Source of the DNA: Annona cherimola
Taxonomy: Eukaryota > Streptophyta > Magnoliopsida > Magnoliales > Annonaceae
Direction of reading: 5' to 3'
NCBI GenBank assembly: GCA_030490835.1
Contig: CM059975.1
Coordinates: 33,574,133-33,638,132 of the forward strand
Length of the DNA: 64,000 nt
Numbering within the stretch: the stretch's first letter is position 1; each line of letters opens with the position of its first letter. Made by a program: the position numbers and the translations under genes. The notes beneath the pieces are model-generated. The model did no database searches. It had not been told where the DNA came from and was given only the letters and a program-made list of their open reading frames with translations. Shown here piece by piece: positions 1 to 11,282 of this stretch.

Positions 1-1048
1 CCATAGTATTTAAGTTTAAAATATTTTTTAAATCTAAACTATTTATTTATATGTTTAATATATTTTGTTTTATCAGACTAAAAATAAATTTTATTAAAAA
101 ATAAATTATAAAAATCACATCTTTTGAAAGTGAATATTTAACACCGCAAGAAATTTCACTTAATGTAGCTATTTTTTGTCACATATAATATATTTGATTG
201 TATAAAATATATTTTTACTACAATTAATTATTTAGCTAGTAGTTTTGAAAGGTAATAGGATAAAAGTAGAGGGAAAAAAATTTTAAGTGAAATTTTTTTG
301 TTATTTTCAAATGCACGACAAATCTTTGGCTGCATTTATTTAGATGTAACGAAATTAAATTTTAGCCGCAAAAGTTAGCCACATATGCTACTTTTTCTTC
401 TATTGTTAACTATTAAAATTTTTGTAAAATATATTACAAATATAATATATAAATTTTTTGTAATATATGTAACTCTTTAGTTTTTAATTAATAAATGATT
501 TAGGTTTTAAAAAATACTTTTAAAAATTTTAATAATCCAAGGGTAAACATAAGAGAGCTCCACTTTTATTTAACCAGGTTATATGGAAGTGGTTTTATAT
601 AACTCCAAATTTTAAAATTTGGATGTTTGATAGAAAATCCAATCCATTCATTATTTTAGCATCATTTGTTTAGTTGAGAGACCAAATTTTATCCCAATCA
701 AGTTTATATGAGTCATATTTGTTGAAAAATATATATTTATGTGTAAAATATGAAAAATGCTTAGATTCATTTACATATGTATTAAAATGTAATAATACTA
801 TATTAAGTCATTTAGCTATGCAGAAATGATATTTCAAAAGGTTGGATATTGAAAATACAACTTCAAAATTGATATTTAGCATTAAATCATTTTATTACAT
901 TGATTTTATATTTAGATGAGACTCATATATAATAATACTAGACAAGTTAAGGGATTTATATGGAAATACAAACGATGCTAAATACAATAGATGGAGTGAA
1001 TTTTTCATTAACCATCAAGATATTAAAAATGAAGGGTTTAAATAGAAT
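1..1048. other. AT-rich non-coding stretch
   Basis: No open frame or recognisable family is visible. Because the P450 exon at 1575 has no partner exon in the window, this stretch may be the intron before it or the flank of an exon fragment. CTAAC at about 1535 and AG at 1573-1574 would suit an intron end. Confidence 0.4.
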
Positions 1049-1445
1049 GAAGTATGATTATATACATCATGATGTATTTTAGGTAAAAATACAACATTTA
1101 TTTATATTATATTATTTTTATTTTTATTTGATTTTTTCTTCGTAGACATGTTTTCCTAAGAATATTTAATTTATATAACAAGTTTTGTCGTTTTAAAATA
1201 CTTTGACATATTTATTTTTATTTTTAAAAAATCGACAACTTTAGGGGCGTTTAAGTCATTTTTAGCCTTAAAAAATTGATTTTTAAAAATAAAAATATGT
1301 AAAAATATTCCAAATGGAAAAACTTAGGAAAACATGTTTATGAAGTAAAAATAAAATAAAAATAAAATAAAAATAAAAATAAATAAAAATAAAATAATGT
1401 TGTATTTTAGTCTAAAATATATCATGATCTGGATAATCATGCTTC
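1049..1445. mobile_element. Mutator-like MITE with 9-bp target duplication
   Basis: The two ends are long inverted repeats: the left arm starts GAAGTATGATTAT and the reverse complement of the right end starts GAAGCATGATTAT. They stay alignable for well over 80 bp, including ACATGTTTTCCTAAG in both arms. The element is flanked by the perfect 9-bp direct repeat AAATAGAAT (1040-1048 and 1446-1454). Long terminal inverted repeats with a 9-bp duplication are the hallmark of Mutator-like elements. At 397 bp it codes for nothing, so it is non-autonomous. It lies 129 bp before the P450 exon, possibly inside its last intron. Confidence 0.85.
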
Positions 1446-1574
1446 AAATAGAATACAGATTTTATAGAAGCGATACGAGCATGGATTACCATGAGCATCG
1501 AATCATTACCCATTCATCCTTTCCATTTGTACACTAACTAATTAATGTTAATTTGTAATTGTCATGTACTTGAG

Positions 1575-1904
1575 ATATTCTGGTCGATGATGTCGACTCA
1601 CATGGCCGAGCACATCTTCCCTGAACCATCCAAGTTCGATCCAGCCCGCTTTGACACCCAAGCATCATCTCCGGTTCCTCCCTACTGTTTCGTGGCCTTT
1701 GGCGGGGGTGCACGCATCTGCCCAGGGTTCGAATTTGCCAGGCTCGAGACTCTCGTCGCCATACATTACTTGGTCACCCACTTCAAGTGGAAGCTGATTT
1801 CCAAAGATGATTCCTTCAGCAGAGACCCAATGCCGGTGCCCACCCAAGGCTTGCCAATTCAACTCCAACCAAACACGGTCCCTGCAGCCTCTTTCAGCGA
1901 TTAA
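1575..1904 (+). CDS. Cytochrome P450, last exon (clan 85, CYP716/CYP728-like), partial
   Basis: This exon codes for the C-terminal ~109 residues of a microsomal P450 monooxygenase. The haem-binding loop reads FGGGARICPGFEFAR, with the cysteine that ligates the haem iron, followed by the L-helix (LETLVAIHYLVTHFKW). Upstream is the PERF-like segment FPEPSKFDPARF; downstream is DPMPVPTQGLPIQL, as in the CYP716/CYP728 families that oxidise triterpenes, diterpenes and related substrates. The frame stays open to 1545, but the family match starts at IFWSMM, just after an AG at 1573-1574, so I take 1575 as the exon start and not the upstream ATG. It ends in TAA at 1902-1904. No other exon is visible. 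The rest of the gene either lies left of the window across an intron of more than 1.5 kb, or this is an orphan exon. The substrate cannot be told. Confidence 0.8.
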   Translation: MFWSMMSTHMAEHIFPEPSKFDPARFDTQASSPVPPYCFVAFGGGARICPGFEFARLETLVAIHYLVTHFKWKLISKDDSFSRDPMPVPTQGLPIQLQPNTVPAASFSD

Positions 1905-2324
1905 TTTATCACACTCATGCATGCTTGTATTAGCTACACAATGTCCCAAGTGATTTGAACAATATCCATAATTTTTCCCAACATTAGTTTGTCTTAGACT
2001 CTTAGTTGTATATACACACGCTAGTGTGCCTGGTTAGTTACTTTTGAGTGCTTGTAGTCTCAGTATTTAAATCTATGCAGTTTCCTCCGCGTCACCAAAC
2101 AGAAATTTTCAAGACTGTCTGCAAACGATGGCGGATTAATTAATAGGATGTAAATGGCTGGATTTCAATAAAAGGATTTGAGTTGAAATTTTTATAAATA
2201 AGTTTTAAATAAATTTAGGTTGATGTTTTTTTAAAAATAGATTAAGGTTAGAGTTAGAGTCAACTGCAGACCTGCTTAATTGACCCAATTGCATTTTTCT
2301 ACATGTAGGTTGCATGATATTCAT
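1905..2324. other. 3' flank of the P450 exon
   Basis: AT-rich sequence that would hold the 3' UTR if the gene is transcribed. There is an AATAAA-like hexamer (CAATAAAAGG) near 2168. No reading frame. Confidence 0.3.
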
Positions 2325-2600
2325 GGTGTGTTTGGAAAATGATAAAACTTTTAGATGAAAATTTTTTTGATGTATAATTTTTAAAATAGGTAAAACGATA
2401 TGATAGGATATGTGTAATAATGAGTAACAAAGAGAATAAAGTTAAAATAGACATGTTAGTTGTATAAGCAGTTACGTAGAAATTATTGAGAAGTTGAGTA
2501 GTTTGTGTAGGAAGATGTAAAGAAATAATAAAAATAAAATAGTTATGGAAAATGAGAAGTTTTAGATTTTAAAAGTTTTTTTTGAAAAACAAACATACTC
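2325..2600. mobile_element. MITE, GTGTGTTTGG family, copy 1
   Basis: It starts GGTGTGTTTGG and ends CAAACATACTC, so the ends are inverted repeats. The interior (AATGAGTAACAAAGAG, TAAAGTTAAAATAGA, AATAGTTATGG) is shared with the copy at 13731-14020 and, reversed, with 5884-6157. No protein is encoded. The superfamily is unsettled (PIF/Harbinger or hAT). Confidence 0.7.
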
Positions 2601-3473
2601 CTGAACACAAAATATTATTTGCCGTGTCGACAATTGTTCATCATTTTCATTCTTATCGAGAACTATTTTCATTTAGATTAATGTATGAGGTTGTTCATTC
2701 ATGATAATGAACAAAAGGTTAAATGATATTTGAGGTATTAATGTTCCTGAATGAGTATATTTTTTCGATTATTATTCATTAATGTATGAGGTTGTTTAAT
2801 TAAACATCAAGTTACATAATGATTCTGAAAGAATCTCAACTAAAATCATAAGTTCCAAAAATTTGCAGAAGATGACACAATCTTACAGAAGACGGCAGAT
2901 CACCAATCTTATTAAATGATTCAAATATTTTTTGTGTTTCACACACCTTAATAAGATTAACAAAGAATATTTCAAGCTTTAATAAATTTGAAAGCATTTA
3001 AATTGATTATCGAGTTAACAGAAATTGCCCATAAAAGATGTGTCAACGCTAGTTCTAATGATCTATATATGGGGTAGAAACAGAAATTTTGTTGAAGTTA
3101 AAAAGCATGAATAGATTTACCACGACTCTAGATTCTGAGTTGCTTTCAATAAATTGAAAGTTGTAATCTTTAATTTAAGTATTCAAGAAGACTCATAATA
3201 AATTTTTATCAAATAGATTTCGTTAAGATTGATTATCGAGTCCATGGAAGATTACTTATAAAAAGATGTGCTAAAGCTAGTTTCAGTAATTTGCCAAAGA
3301 AGCAAAATACCCTCAAATAATGACTTTGAATTTAAAATTTTTGGAAATTTATTTAGCAAAATTAAATATTGATAAATTCAATTAAATTACTCAGGAAGGT
3401 TTTCTAAAAATTTAATGCAAATTGGGCAATATTAAACCCCTTATTGAGTTAATGAAGGATGCCCTAGTTTTAT
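2601..3473. other. Unclassified AT-rich sequence
   Basis: No gene or recognisable element. Two stretches around 2990-3060 and 3220-3290 resemble each other (GATTATCGAGT, then ATAAAAGATGTG, then a GCTAGTT-like word), which suggests an old local duplication. Confidence 0.35.
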
Positions 3474-3812
3474 ACGCACCCGGGTGCACTTAGCTTCATT
3501 GAACCCGGGTGTATTTTATTCATTTTTTTATTTTTAAAATTTTTATAAAATTGTTAATATAATTATATTTAACATGTGTATCAATTTTATCATTTTTGGA
3601 GATTTTTAGATTTTTTTAAAATTTTTAAAAATCAATGGAATTTTAATAATTTAAAATTACTAAAATGCCATTTATTTTCAAAAAAAATATTTAAAAATAT
3701 TCAAAAATGGTAAAAATTGATATAAATATTAAATACACATGGATTAATAGTTTTGTAAAAAAAATTTAAAAATTTAAAATAGATATTTATACATTAGTGC
3801 ATATAATAACAC
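3474..3812. mobile_element. Foldback MITE (ACCCGGGTG family), copy 1
   Basis: The left end carries ACCCGGGTG twice, and the interior folds into two AT-rich arms. The segments TTTAACATGTGTATCAATTT, TTGGAGATTT, AAAATCAATGG and AAATTACTAAAA occur in the same order in the element at 45113-45445. The ends are approximate and I could not fix a target duplication. Confidence 0.6.
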
Positions 3813-5163
3813 CCCTTCAAATTCACCCACGTCTAATAAGTTTGTGAAATAATAGTAAAAATGCATTAAATGCATTTTAATTGTTGGCTAGCTTTCGTAG
3901 CAACGTTGATGAGTAAATTTAATTGTTATAAAAACATCATTATCAGCAAAAACGGAGAAAAATCTTGCATAAGTGTTTACACAACTTCATCAAGATCTTA
4001 ATAACTTTTTTAATTACTCCTTATACTTGAGTGTCACTACAATCAAAGCTCTGATCTTTTGAACACCACTTAGGGTTATTTCAGCCTGGAATAGTAATTC
4101 TAATATGTAATGAATTTGTTTTTCATTAAAGAACAAATCTTCTTAAAAAAATTTATTGCATTTTTCTTTTTTATTAAAAGGGTTTGCATCTTCTATGAGG
4201 TTAAAGAAGTAGCGATGTATGAGTTTGTTGGCTAGCATATCAAATATTTTTCCTTATTAGATAGGATGGAATTTGCGGATATAGTCATAGAGAGTGGAGT
4301 AGATGTCTGATTTAAACTGAACCATTATACCTTGTTAGATAAGATATATATGTCTTTCTTTTATTACATTTTATTTTTAGCAAGTCTTAGGCGAAAGCTT
4401 TCATAGTTCAATTCACCTCGCCTTTTGAGCTTTAGTTAACATATTGAGATGAACAAATGAGCATGAAGCTAATGAGAGGATGAATGAAATAAATAAGCAT
4501 GCAAGCAGCCTAAAATAGGAGACAAAAGGTATGGTGATTCAGGTCAGTTATCTACTCTATTTTCCAAGTATATACTCCTTGTGTTTTAAGTTCTACTAAG
4601 TATTCAACAAATACAATTTAGAACTAATCTTTTCTTTCAAATTCTAGCTTTAAGAGACATAAAATTGGACAAAATATTTGCTTGACAATGGTAAAATCAA
4701 TTTATTTCCACAAATAAAAATCACACTTTACTTGTATAATAGATGCAGTGCAAAGAAGCTATCCCTTGAGTGGTGTTGGTGAGCTTTTGATATCTTGAAT
4801 GTTTAGAAAACTTGGAAGCTTCACTATTATACTGAATGCTTTGAGACTTTAAATTTACGAAGATTGAATGCTCTTAATTGTTTTCAATTTCTCCTCATGT
4901 TCGAAATAAATGTTATTTATAATGGTGAGGAAGACAAGGTCTTTGTGTGATAGTTGACGCACAGTTACTTCTCCAAACATTCAAATTTTTGTTATATAGT
5001 GCCCTTCAAACATTATATTTTAGTTCACAAGTAGCTTTATTATATAATCAGTTATAAGCCATATATTTAGCTCATAAATAGTTTTATCCGTGGTGTCCAT
5101 AATGAGTTGTCTTTTCCCATTATGTATCATAATGACAATTAGCCCTTGCTAATTTTTTTCGTA
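3813..5163. other. Unclassified AT-rich sequence
   Basis: No reading frame with a recognisable product, no clear repeat ends and no RNA gene. Confidence 0.3.
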
Positions 5164-5388
5164 ACACATGTTATGTTGGGTGTATTGAACATATAAACAA
5201 AATTTTACCATTTTTAGATATTTTCAAGTAGTTTTTTATTTTTAAAGATAGTGGTATTCTCATAGTTTTCTGGGCTCAAAAAATTTCAAGAATGCCACTA
5301 TCTTTGAAAATAAAAAATAAATACTTTAAAATATCCAAAAACGGTAAAACTTAATTTATATATTCAATACACCTACATTCACATGTTT
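5164..5388. mobile_element. Foldback MITE forming one near-perfect hairpin
   Basis: The left arm (GTGTATTGAACATATAAAC... to AAAGATAGTGGTATTCT) and the right arm (AGAATGCCACTATCTTT... to TATTCAATACACC) pair over about 85 bp with few mismatches around a short AT-rich loop. The arm sequence TTTTACCATTTTTAGATATTTT resembles the right arm of the element at 3474-3812, so it is probably a more palindromic relative. Confidence 0.7.
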
Positions 5389-5580
5389 ATGGAAAGAACT
5401 AAAACAATGTTTCGAAATATGTTTTTAGGTTGGCCTAAGTAAGCTTTTACTTAGGCCGGCCTAACCGGATCATGCCTCATTCATGCATGAGGTTGAAATG
5501 AATCAAATTCATCCACGAGATTGACAATATGATCAAAGCATTAGAAATTCATCCATTACTCAAATATGTTCAACTACAAC

Positions 5581-6967
5581 TATAGTTGTCAAAGGCACAA
5601 GACACATTAAAGCACAAAAGGGTCCTGAGGTTTAAGTGCAAGATGCACTTTTAAGTTGCAGTTTAATTAAAGCAAGACTCCTAATATTAAATTTTATCAA
5701 AAAATAGTATTGCCTAAATCCAGTAAGCAAAGAATAGTTCAAATGGCAAGGATATTTTAAATTACAATTATAAACAATAAACACACTAAATATATAAAAA
5801 ACATTTTTTGATAGTTAGTAGTAAAAATTTAACAACATAATATTTAATTTTAACAATAAATTTTAGTTATAGAGAAAATTAAGGACATGTTTGTTTAAAA
5901 TCAAAATTTTTCAATATAAAATTTTTCACTCTCCATAACTACATTAATTTTTCATTACTTTTAAAATATTTTTTATAACAACCTTATCTATCAATCATTT
6001 CTGTACAACTATCTATATAATTAGCCTATCTACTTTAACATTATTTTTTTACTCGCCATTAACCCTATCATATAATACCATATCATTTTCTTCCCATTCA
6101 AAAACTTTTACATTAAAAGATTTTCATCCAAAAGTTTTATTACTTTTCAAACACACTTAAGTTTATCACAAAAACTTTAAAAATAATGGGCTGGCAATAA
6201 AATTTGAAAAAAAAAATAAAGATAGAGTGTGAAGGTTGGTTGCGGTGGCAAATAAAAAATGTAGTAGCTTGTAGCATGGATAAATAAAAGAAGTGCAATA
6301 GTTTTCTGCAGTAAAGATTTCAGGTAAATAATAAAAAACAGCGACTTGATGATGTAAAACTATTTTGTTATAGTTTTACAAGGAAAAAGTATAAAAAAAA
6401 AAAGTCAAAAGCAAAGATTACAAAATAAAAACAAAACAAAATAGGGTATGAAGGCTAGTTACAACAACAAATAAAAAAGGTTGCAACTTGCTGCAACTTT
6501 ATCCATATAAAAAAGTCGCAGCTTTATGCGGTGCTGCAGAAGCATGCAAATAAAAAAGGCATTTCAGCTTTATTCAGTACTGGAGCTGCATGAAAATAAA
6601 AAAGGTAACAAAACCCAAAAGAAGAAAGGGAGAAAATAAGAAGAAACGAAGAAAGATGAAGGTGGTAACAGTACAATAGACGAAGAGAGAAGAAGAACTA
6701 AGAATATGATGATGTTATATACCTCTCCATTCCCTTTTTCTTTTTTCTTTTTCTTTTTTTTTTCCTGAAGTGACTCCATCTTTTTTCTTGGGTCAACATG
6801 CATCTATTTAAAATAATAAAAATCAGGATAGTAAAAAATATTTTGATGCTTTTTAATAAGGCGCCCAAGCTCAGCGCCTTGGGCTTGAGTGTAGGCGCAT
6901 GTGTGCGCCTTCTGTAACATGGGCTGTGCCTGATTGTGCGCTCTTAGGTGTGTCTTTGACAACTATA
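5581..6967. mobile_element. hAT-like non-autonomous element with 8-bp duplication
   Basis: The ends are TATAGTTGTCAAAGGCAC and GTGTCTTTGACAACTATA, inverted repeats matching at 17 of 18 bases. The flanking octamers ACTACAAC (5573-5580) and ATTACAAC (6968-6975) match at 7 of 8; an 8-bp duplication is typical of hAT elements. Inside the right end is a run of GGCGC/GCGCC words (6858-6950), a subterminal GC-rich repeat region. No transposase frame is seen. The MITE at 5884-6157 lies inside it. Confidence 0.8.
5884..6157. mobile_element. MITE, GTGTGTTTGG family, copy 2 (reversed, nested in hAT-like element)
   Basis: It starts GACATGTTTGTTT and ends TTTTCAAACACAC. TTAAG precedes and follows it (5879-5883 and 6157-6161 within a base), so either the element or its duplication includes these bases. 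The interior is the reverse complement of the copy at 2325. Confidence 0.65.
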
Positions 6968-8340
6968 ATTACAACTTTTAATGATCATAATGTTCTACAA
7001 TTATTGAGGAACATATGATAACTTAATTAACATCAATGATTCATTTGAAATTGGCCTAAGTTGGAGGCCATTACAAATAATTTAGCTTCTCATTTCAAAA
7101 GATCATTCTTTCCACAAGCAATTATAAGTTTTAGTTGTGTGAGCTCCAACTTTTCTCTTTTAAGTATCCTAATCTGCATTTGTATCCTATCCATCAAATT
7201 CATCCACCCATCAAAAAATTTACAAAATGTACATCTCCATATAATAAAAAATTTTAGGTTGAAAAATATTAATTAGTTTTTACATAATGCATGTGATCTT
7301 AATCTCTAAACTAAACTATTTTTCCAGACTTTTAGAGGTCTTGACATAAATAGTTCATAGAAACCTTGGCCACATGGGCAGTGCTCATTTTTTTTTGTCT
7401 ATTTCTTTGAGAACCAGGAGCAATTTCATTGTAAAAAATAGAATTATATTCTATATAATTATAATTAAAATAATAAAATCATAGTGATCGGGTCTTACCC
7501 CCTTGGAATCACGTGGGCTTTGGCCCTGGGCCGAACCCTATTGAGTGATCGCTATTTGGAGCATGTCTCGCCTCCCCCTTATAATAAAAAATATATAATC
7601 TTATTTATTCAATTCTTGAAACCAAAAGATTTGAGAGAAAATTATAAAATTTAGGGACTTTTTAAGGAAATTTACGATGTTTATAGAAAGTGCAACCAAA
7701 GCATTTTAATAACATCAAATAAGAGGAAAAAAAAAATAAATCTTACGAATTGAATAGCAATGGGAAAATTTTCTTGAGAATGAATGGGTCATATATTTCA
7801 GGGACATTTAATGAGGAATTTTCAATGTTTAAGGAAACATGGGGACTAACATCATCAAAGAAAAATTCCGGTGGCGTCCATAACTTCTTCTCCGGCAGCC
7901 AAGCTTCCTTCTCTTCTTTAGCAATGTAGAGCAGTAGCTCCTAGTCTCCATCTCAAGCTCGACTATCATCTTCTTCAACTCATATAACATCAAACTCGTA
8001 GCCGTCAGCAGTCATTAGCATCGGTAACTCCAAACAATAGCATTTTTCCTCAGAATCCACCAATACAAACTAGAAAGCCTATAGTCATCTGCATGCCCTC
8101 TATGGTCGCTCTACACACTGCTCTATTCCACCTACATCTAGCGACCTCTTCATCCCCATTGAATCCAACCCAGCCCATATCCCTGATTTTTCCACCAACG
8201 AACATGCAACCTGAACAACTTGGCCGAACGTTCAGTAGCAAGAGTCATCCCAGCTGTATTAGTTACATGCCCAAGAGGGCGGTCGTGTTCTCAGGCCATG
8301 TGGCCAGTTGAAGCCCAGAGAAAGGCTTGATCTATGAATG
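6968..8340. other. Unclassified sequence with a GC-rich island at 7487-7575
   Basis: Mostly AT-rich with no convincing gene. The island at 7487-7575 stands out: it holds the G-box word CACGTGGG and GGGCTTTGGCCCTGGGCC, and the word GTGATCG appears near both of its ends (7485 and 7546). The short open frames at 8050-8311 show no family resemblance. The right part may belong to the 5' LTR of the old chromovirus. Confidence 0.3.
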
Positions 8341-8588
8341 TCGAATAGACATGTTTCTTCTGATTTCTCTTAGTTTCTGGGTCAGTAGCATCTGTGATAC
8401 GTCTCCTTGAGTCTGTATGTAAGGTTAAGAAAGAGTCATTTCTGGGGGTTGATTATCATTTGCTTGTAATAAGGTAGTAGGAGTTGTTTGCTCCTAAAGA
8501 GAAACCCTAATGATTTGCACTCTGATTGATAGGAATACAAATAATTCGTCATTGTATCCTCCTTGAATTTAAGTGGCTAGTATCGATT
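8341..8588 (+). repeat. Probable end of the 5' LTR/leader of the old chromovirus
   Basis: This segment lies directly before a primer-binding-like site and the gag remnant. The outer LTR boundary was not found, and no second copy is visible for comparison. Confidence 0.35.
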
Positions 8589-8606
8589 TGGTATAAGATC
8601 CCATCG
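8589..8606 (+). promoter_or_regulatory. Degenerate primer-binding site (tRNA-iMet type)
   Basis: TTGGTATAAGATCCCATC resembles TGGTATCAGAGC, the complement of the initiator methionine tRNA 3' end that primes most plant LTR retrotransposons. It lies about 20-40 bp before the gag remnant. Confidence 0.5.
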
Positions 8607-9620
8607 AATCTGGGAGATCTGGCGAAATGTTAGCAAAGAAATCAAGCAGCTGTACAGAGTTCAATCCTGCTACAATGCAAACAGCGATCAATTCACAAAA
8701 TCAGGCTTCATCCAGTGGACCGAGTTCGGCCAGTGAGCAGGGTGGGGTCATTACAAATTTGGAGCAGGAGATGGAAAATGTGACACTACAATTGAAATCT
8801 TTGCAGACAGGAATGGATCTGCTTCTTGATGCTCTCAAAGACCAAGGGAAAATGGAAAGTGATGAAGCAGATTCGTTGAGTGGTAGCAGGAGTCGGACTG
8901 GTGGGAAGATCGTCGACATGGTGGACTCGTCACAAGGAAAGACATAAGAAGCATTTACCTGATAGTTGTTCTGGATGTGACAGCATGGAATCATTTTCAC
9001 CATGGGGAGGTCAGAAGAGGGGTCGATCCAAGAAGGGGAAAGTCACAAATCTGGTTTACCGACATTCTGCATTTCAACAAAGCAGGTTGGATTTTCCAAT
9101 TTTCTCTTTTGGGGATCTTACTTCTTAGATTCTGAGAGCTCAGATTTATTTTGACCATACCAATACTCCGGAGGAGTCTGAAGTGGAGGTGGCGTCATTT
9201 AACTTGGAAGGTGATGTTATTTCACTGATTTACTGGGCATGCAGACATCGCCAATTTACTTCTTGGCAACGATTTTGCAAAGGCCTCCGGCTTCTATTCG
9301 ATGATGCCAACCAGATTTCAATGGAGGAGGAATTAACTAAGGTGTATCAGAAGGGGAGTTTGGATGAGTATTTGAAGGAATTCGACCGGTTGTCTAATCG
9401 TGCAACTGGATGGCCAGAAAAAGTTTTGGTTGGATCATTTGTGGCTGGGTTGGATGCTGAGTTGGCCTTTGAAGTTAGGCAAGTCTGACCTGTTACTTTG
9501 GCAGAAGCTATTCTATGTGCAAAAAAATTTCATAATAATATTACCAGAGCCAAATCCTCTCGTAAAGGTCCTTCAAAAAAATGGTTTCCAGAAGGATAGC
9601 CTGTGGAAAATTTTCTAGTT
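8607..9620 (+). pseudogene. gag: Old chromovirus gag, N-terminal and capsid part (piece 1)
   Basis: A first frame opens at 8627 and runs 106 residues with a coiled-coil-like stretch (ITNLEQEMENVTLQLKSLQ). A frameshift and a stop follow. The frame at 9183-9488 holds the Ty3/gypsy gag domain: EVASFNLEGDV, then TSWQRFCKGLRLLF, then VGSFVAGLDAEL, all usual capsid landmarks. Before it, FDHTNTPEESEVEVA (from 9152) is the usual lead-in. Reading stops near 9610, where an insertion starts. The next piece of the same protein resumes on the same strand at about 23.6 kb. It is not functional. Confidence 0.8.
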
Positions 9621-9861
9621 AAGGGAGATAAGCTAATGGAAAATGTGGTGCTTACTACGAAGAAAATAACTTGAGATCAGAGGTGTTAACGGATCGGGTT
9701 GGACAGGTTGGATCCTAATCCTAATATTAACCTATTTAAAATATCCCAACCCTAACCTGTTTATTAAACCATTTAAAAAACCTCAATTCTAACCCGTTTA
9801 CAACCCATTTAATAAATGGATTGGCATGTTGTTTATGGGTTGTATAGTAAATGACCTGAAG
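9621..9861. other. Short segment, possible left half of a split hAT-like element
   Basis: GGTGTTAACGG...GGGTTGG near 9678 and many AACCCGTTTA-like words resemble common plant non-autonomous hAT ends. A segment with similar words, ending GGGTTGCCATGTTGACC, lies at about 23400-23605, just before the gag reading resumes. The two may be halves of one element split by later insertions. The ends do not pair cleanly, so this is a weak call. Confidence 0.35.
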
Positions 9862-9866
9862 GCTTA

Positions 9867-11177
9867 TGTTGGCCCCGAGTTTATGGCAAAACCCAAGAGG
9901 GGAGGGGTGAATTGGGTTCTTGAAAAATTCTTTGGTAAATTAAAACTTAACCCCTTATGATTTCAATCCCCTTGATGAAACGTGATATGAGATAGAATGA
10001 GAGGGTGCAAATGGAATATAAAAATGTAAACAATCAAACCAAACAAGAGACAACGATATATAGTGGTTCGGGCAACCTTCCCTACTCCACTCTTCCAAGC
10101 ACACACCCGTTGTGTCTTGGGTTCCACTATTGTATTTTCAATACAATCTAGAGCACCTGCTCTCTTCTAGATTCTAGCTCTAGGGGGCATATACAATAAT
10201 CGCTTGTTGGTGAGACCAACTCCAACCAACCAAGTCCAATCTATTGGTGAGACAAACTCAAACCAACCAAGCAAAACCCGTTAGTGAGACAAACTCAAAC
10301 CAACCCCCTGTTTTGCTTCTTCTTGAATTCGGTCTCCAACACCGATCCAAGGCAACAACATAAAACAAATAAATAAAAGAGAGATTATACTTTACAATGT
10401 GTATTCGATAAGCACCGGAAGCTCCTTGTCATGTGAAGATGATAATCTTGAAAGCACTCTTGGAAGCTGTAGCACTTGAAGCTTCAATAGTTGTTCAAAT
10501 AACTTCAACACACTTGAATATTAGAAGATGAAAGCCCAACTTGTGTTTTCCTCTTTCTTTCCTCCTTCTCTCTTCTCTCCACGTTCATTCTTCAATGGTA
10601 TATATAGAGGAAAAAAGGTTCTAGCCGTTGGAGTGGAGGTTCATGCGCATCTAGAGCTCCAACGTTCGGATTTTCGACCGTTACGAGTTGAAGTCGCAAG
10701 TGGAGTCGACTTCGGATGAGTGGAGTCGACTTCGGATAGGTGAAGTCGACTTGGGATGCGACTTCGTCTTGCTAAAACTTGCTGTCCAGAATTTTGCCTT
10801 CGAAGTTGCAGATGAAGTCCACTTGGTCTGAGACTTCACCCAAGTTGCAAGTGAAGTCGACTTGGGTTGAGACTTCACTTTGCTGTCTGTCCGAAGTCGC
10901 AGGCGAAGTTGACTTGGGCTGGGACTTCACCCAAGTCGCAAGCGAAGTCGACTTGGGCTGAGACTTCACTTGCTGAACTTGCAATTTACGAACTTTGAAT
11001 GCTTGAAACTTAAATTTCTTCGCCTTTTTACTTTTATACACATAATTAGAGACAAAACATCTGAGAACACTTAGACAAATGTGTTAGATCCTTTTTAATG
11101 ATATTTTAATTATTTGTTAATCATCAAAATCAAATTAACCATTCTATTCGATAAGCATATGATCAATAATCTCAACA
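9867..11177 (-). mobile_element. Solo LTR of the Sirevirus-like family (GTCGAC-palindrome LTR)
   Basis: It starts TGTTGGCCCCGAGTTTATGG and ends ATAATCTCAACA, and is flanked by the perfect 5-bp duplication GCTTA (9862-9866 and 11178-11182). Its first 100 bp match the LTR start at 53944 (AACCCAAGAGGGGAGGGG, GAATTGGGTTCTT), so it reads on the minus strand. It contains the family's palindrome cluster (10680-10975: AAGTCGACTT, GCGACTT, AAGTCGCA words). No internal region is present. It probably arose by recombination between the two LTRs of one insertion. Confidence 0.9.
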
Positions 11178-11282
11178 GCTTAGACTTTGGCAAACAATGA
11201 TCTTACAGAAAGAGGCGAGCAGGTGTTTTGAAGGCAAGAAAAATGGAAATAGTGCAATAATAAGAAAATGGAATTTGATAGT

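Noticed and set aside
1545..1574. Upstream ATG at 1545 as the start of the P450 coding region
   Set aside because: The ten residues before IFWSMM do not fit the family, and an AG sits exactly at the point where similarity begins.
6570..6803. Small hydrophobic protein frame on the minus strand at 6570-6803
   Set aside because: Low-complexity sequence inside a non-coding hAT-like element, with no family resemblance.
10681..11041. Overlapping reading frames rich in Lys, Ser and Thr repeats in several LTRs (also 18548-18826, 20967-21370, 55340-55692)
   Set aside because: They are translations of the GTCGAC palindrome clusters, open on both strands because the repeats lack stops. No sign of a real protein.
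9867..11177. CRISPR-like array (short repeats with variable spacers in the LTRs and at 58165-58318)
   Set aside because: Plant nuclear retrotransposon context, repeats of only 10-13 bp, spacers of 8-10 bp, no cas genes.
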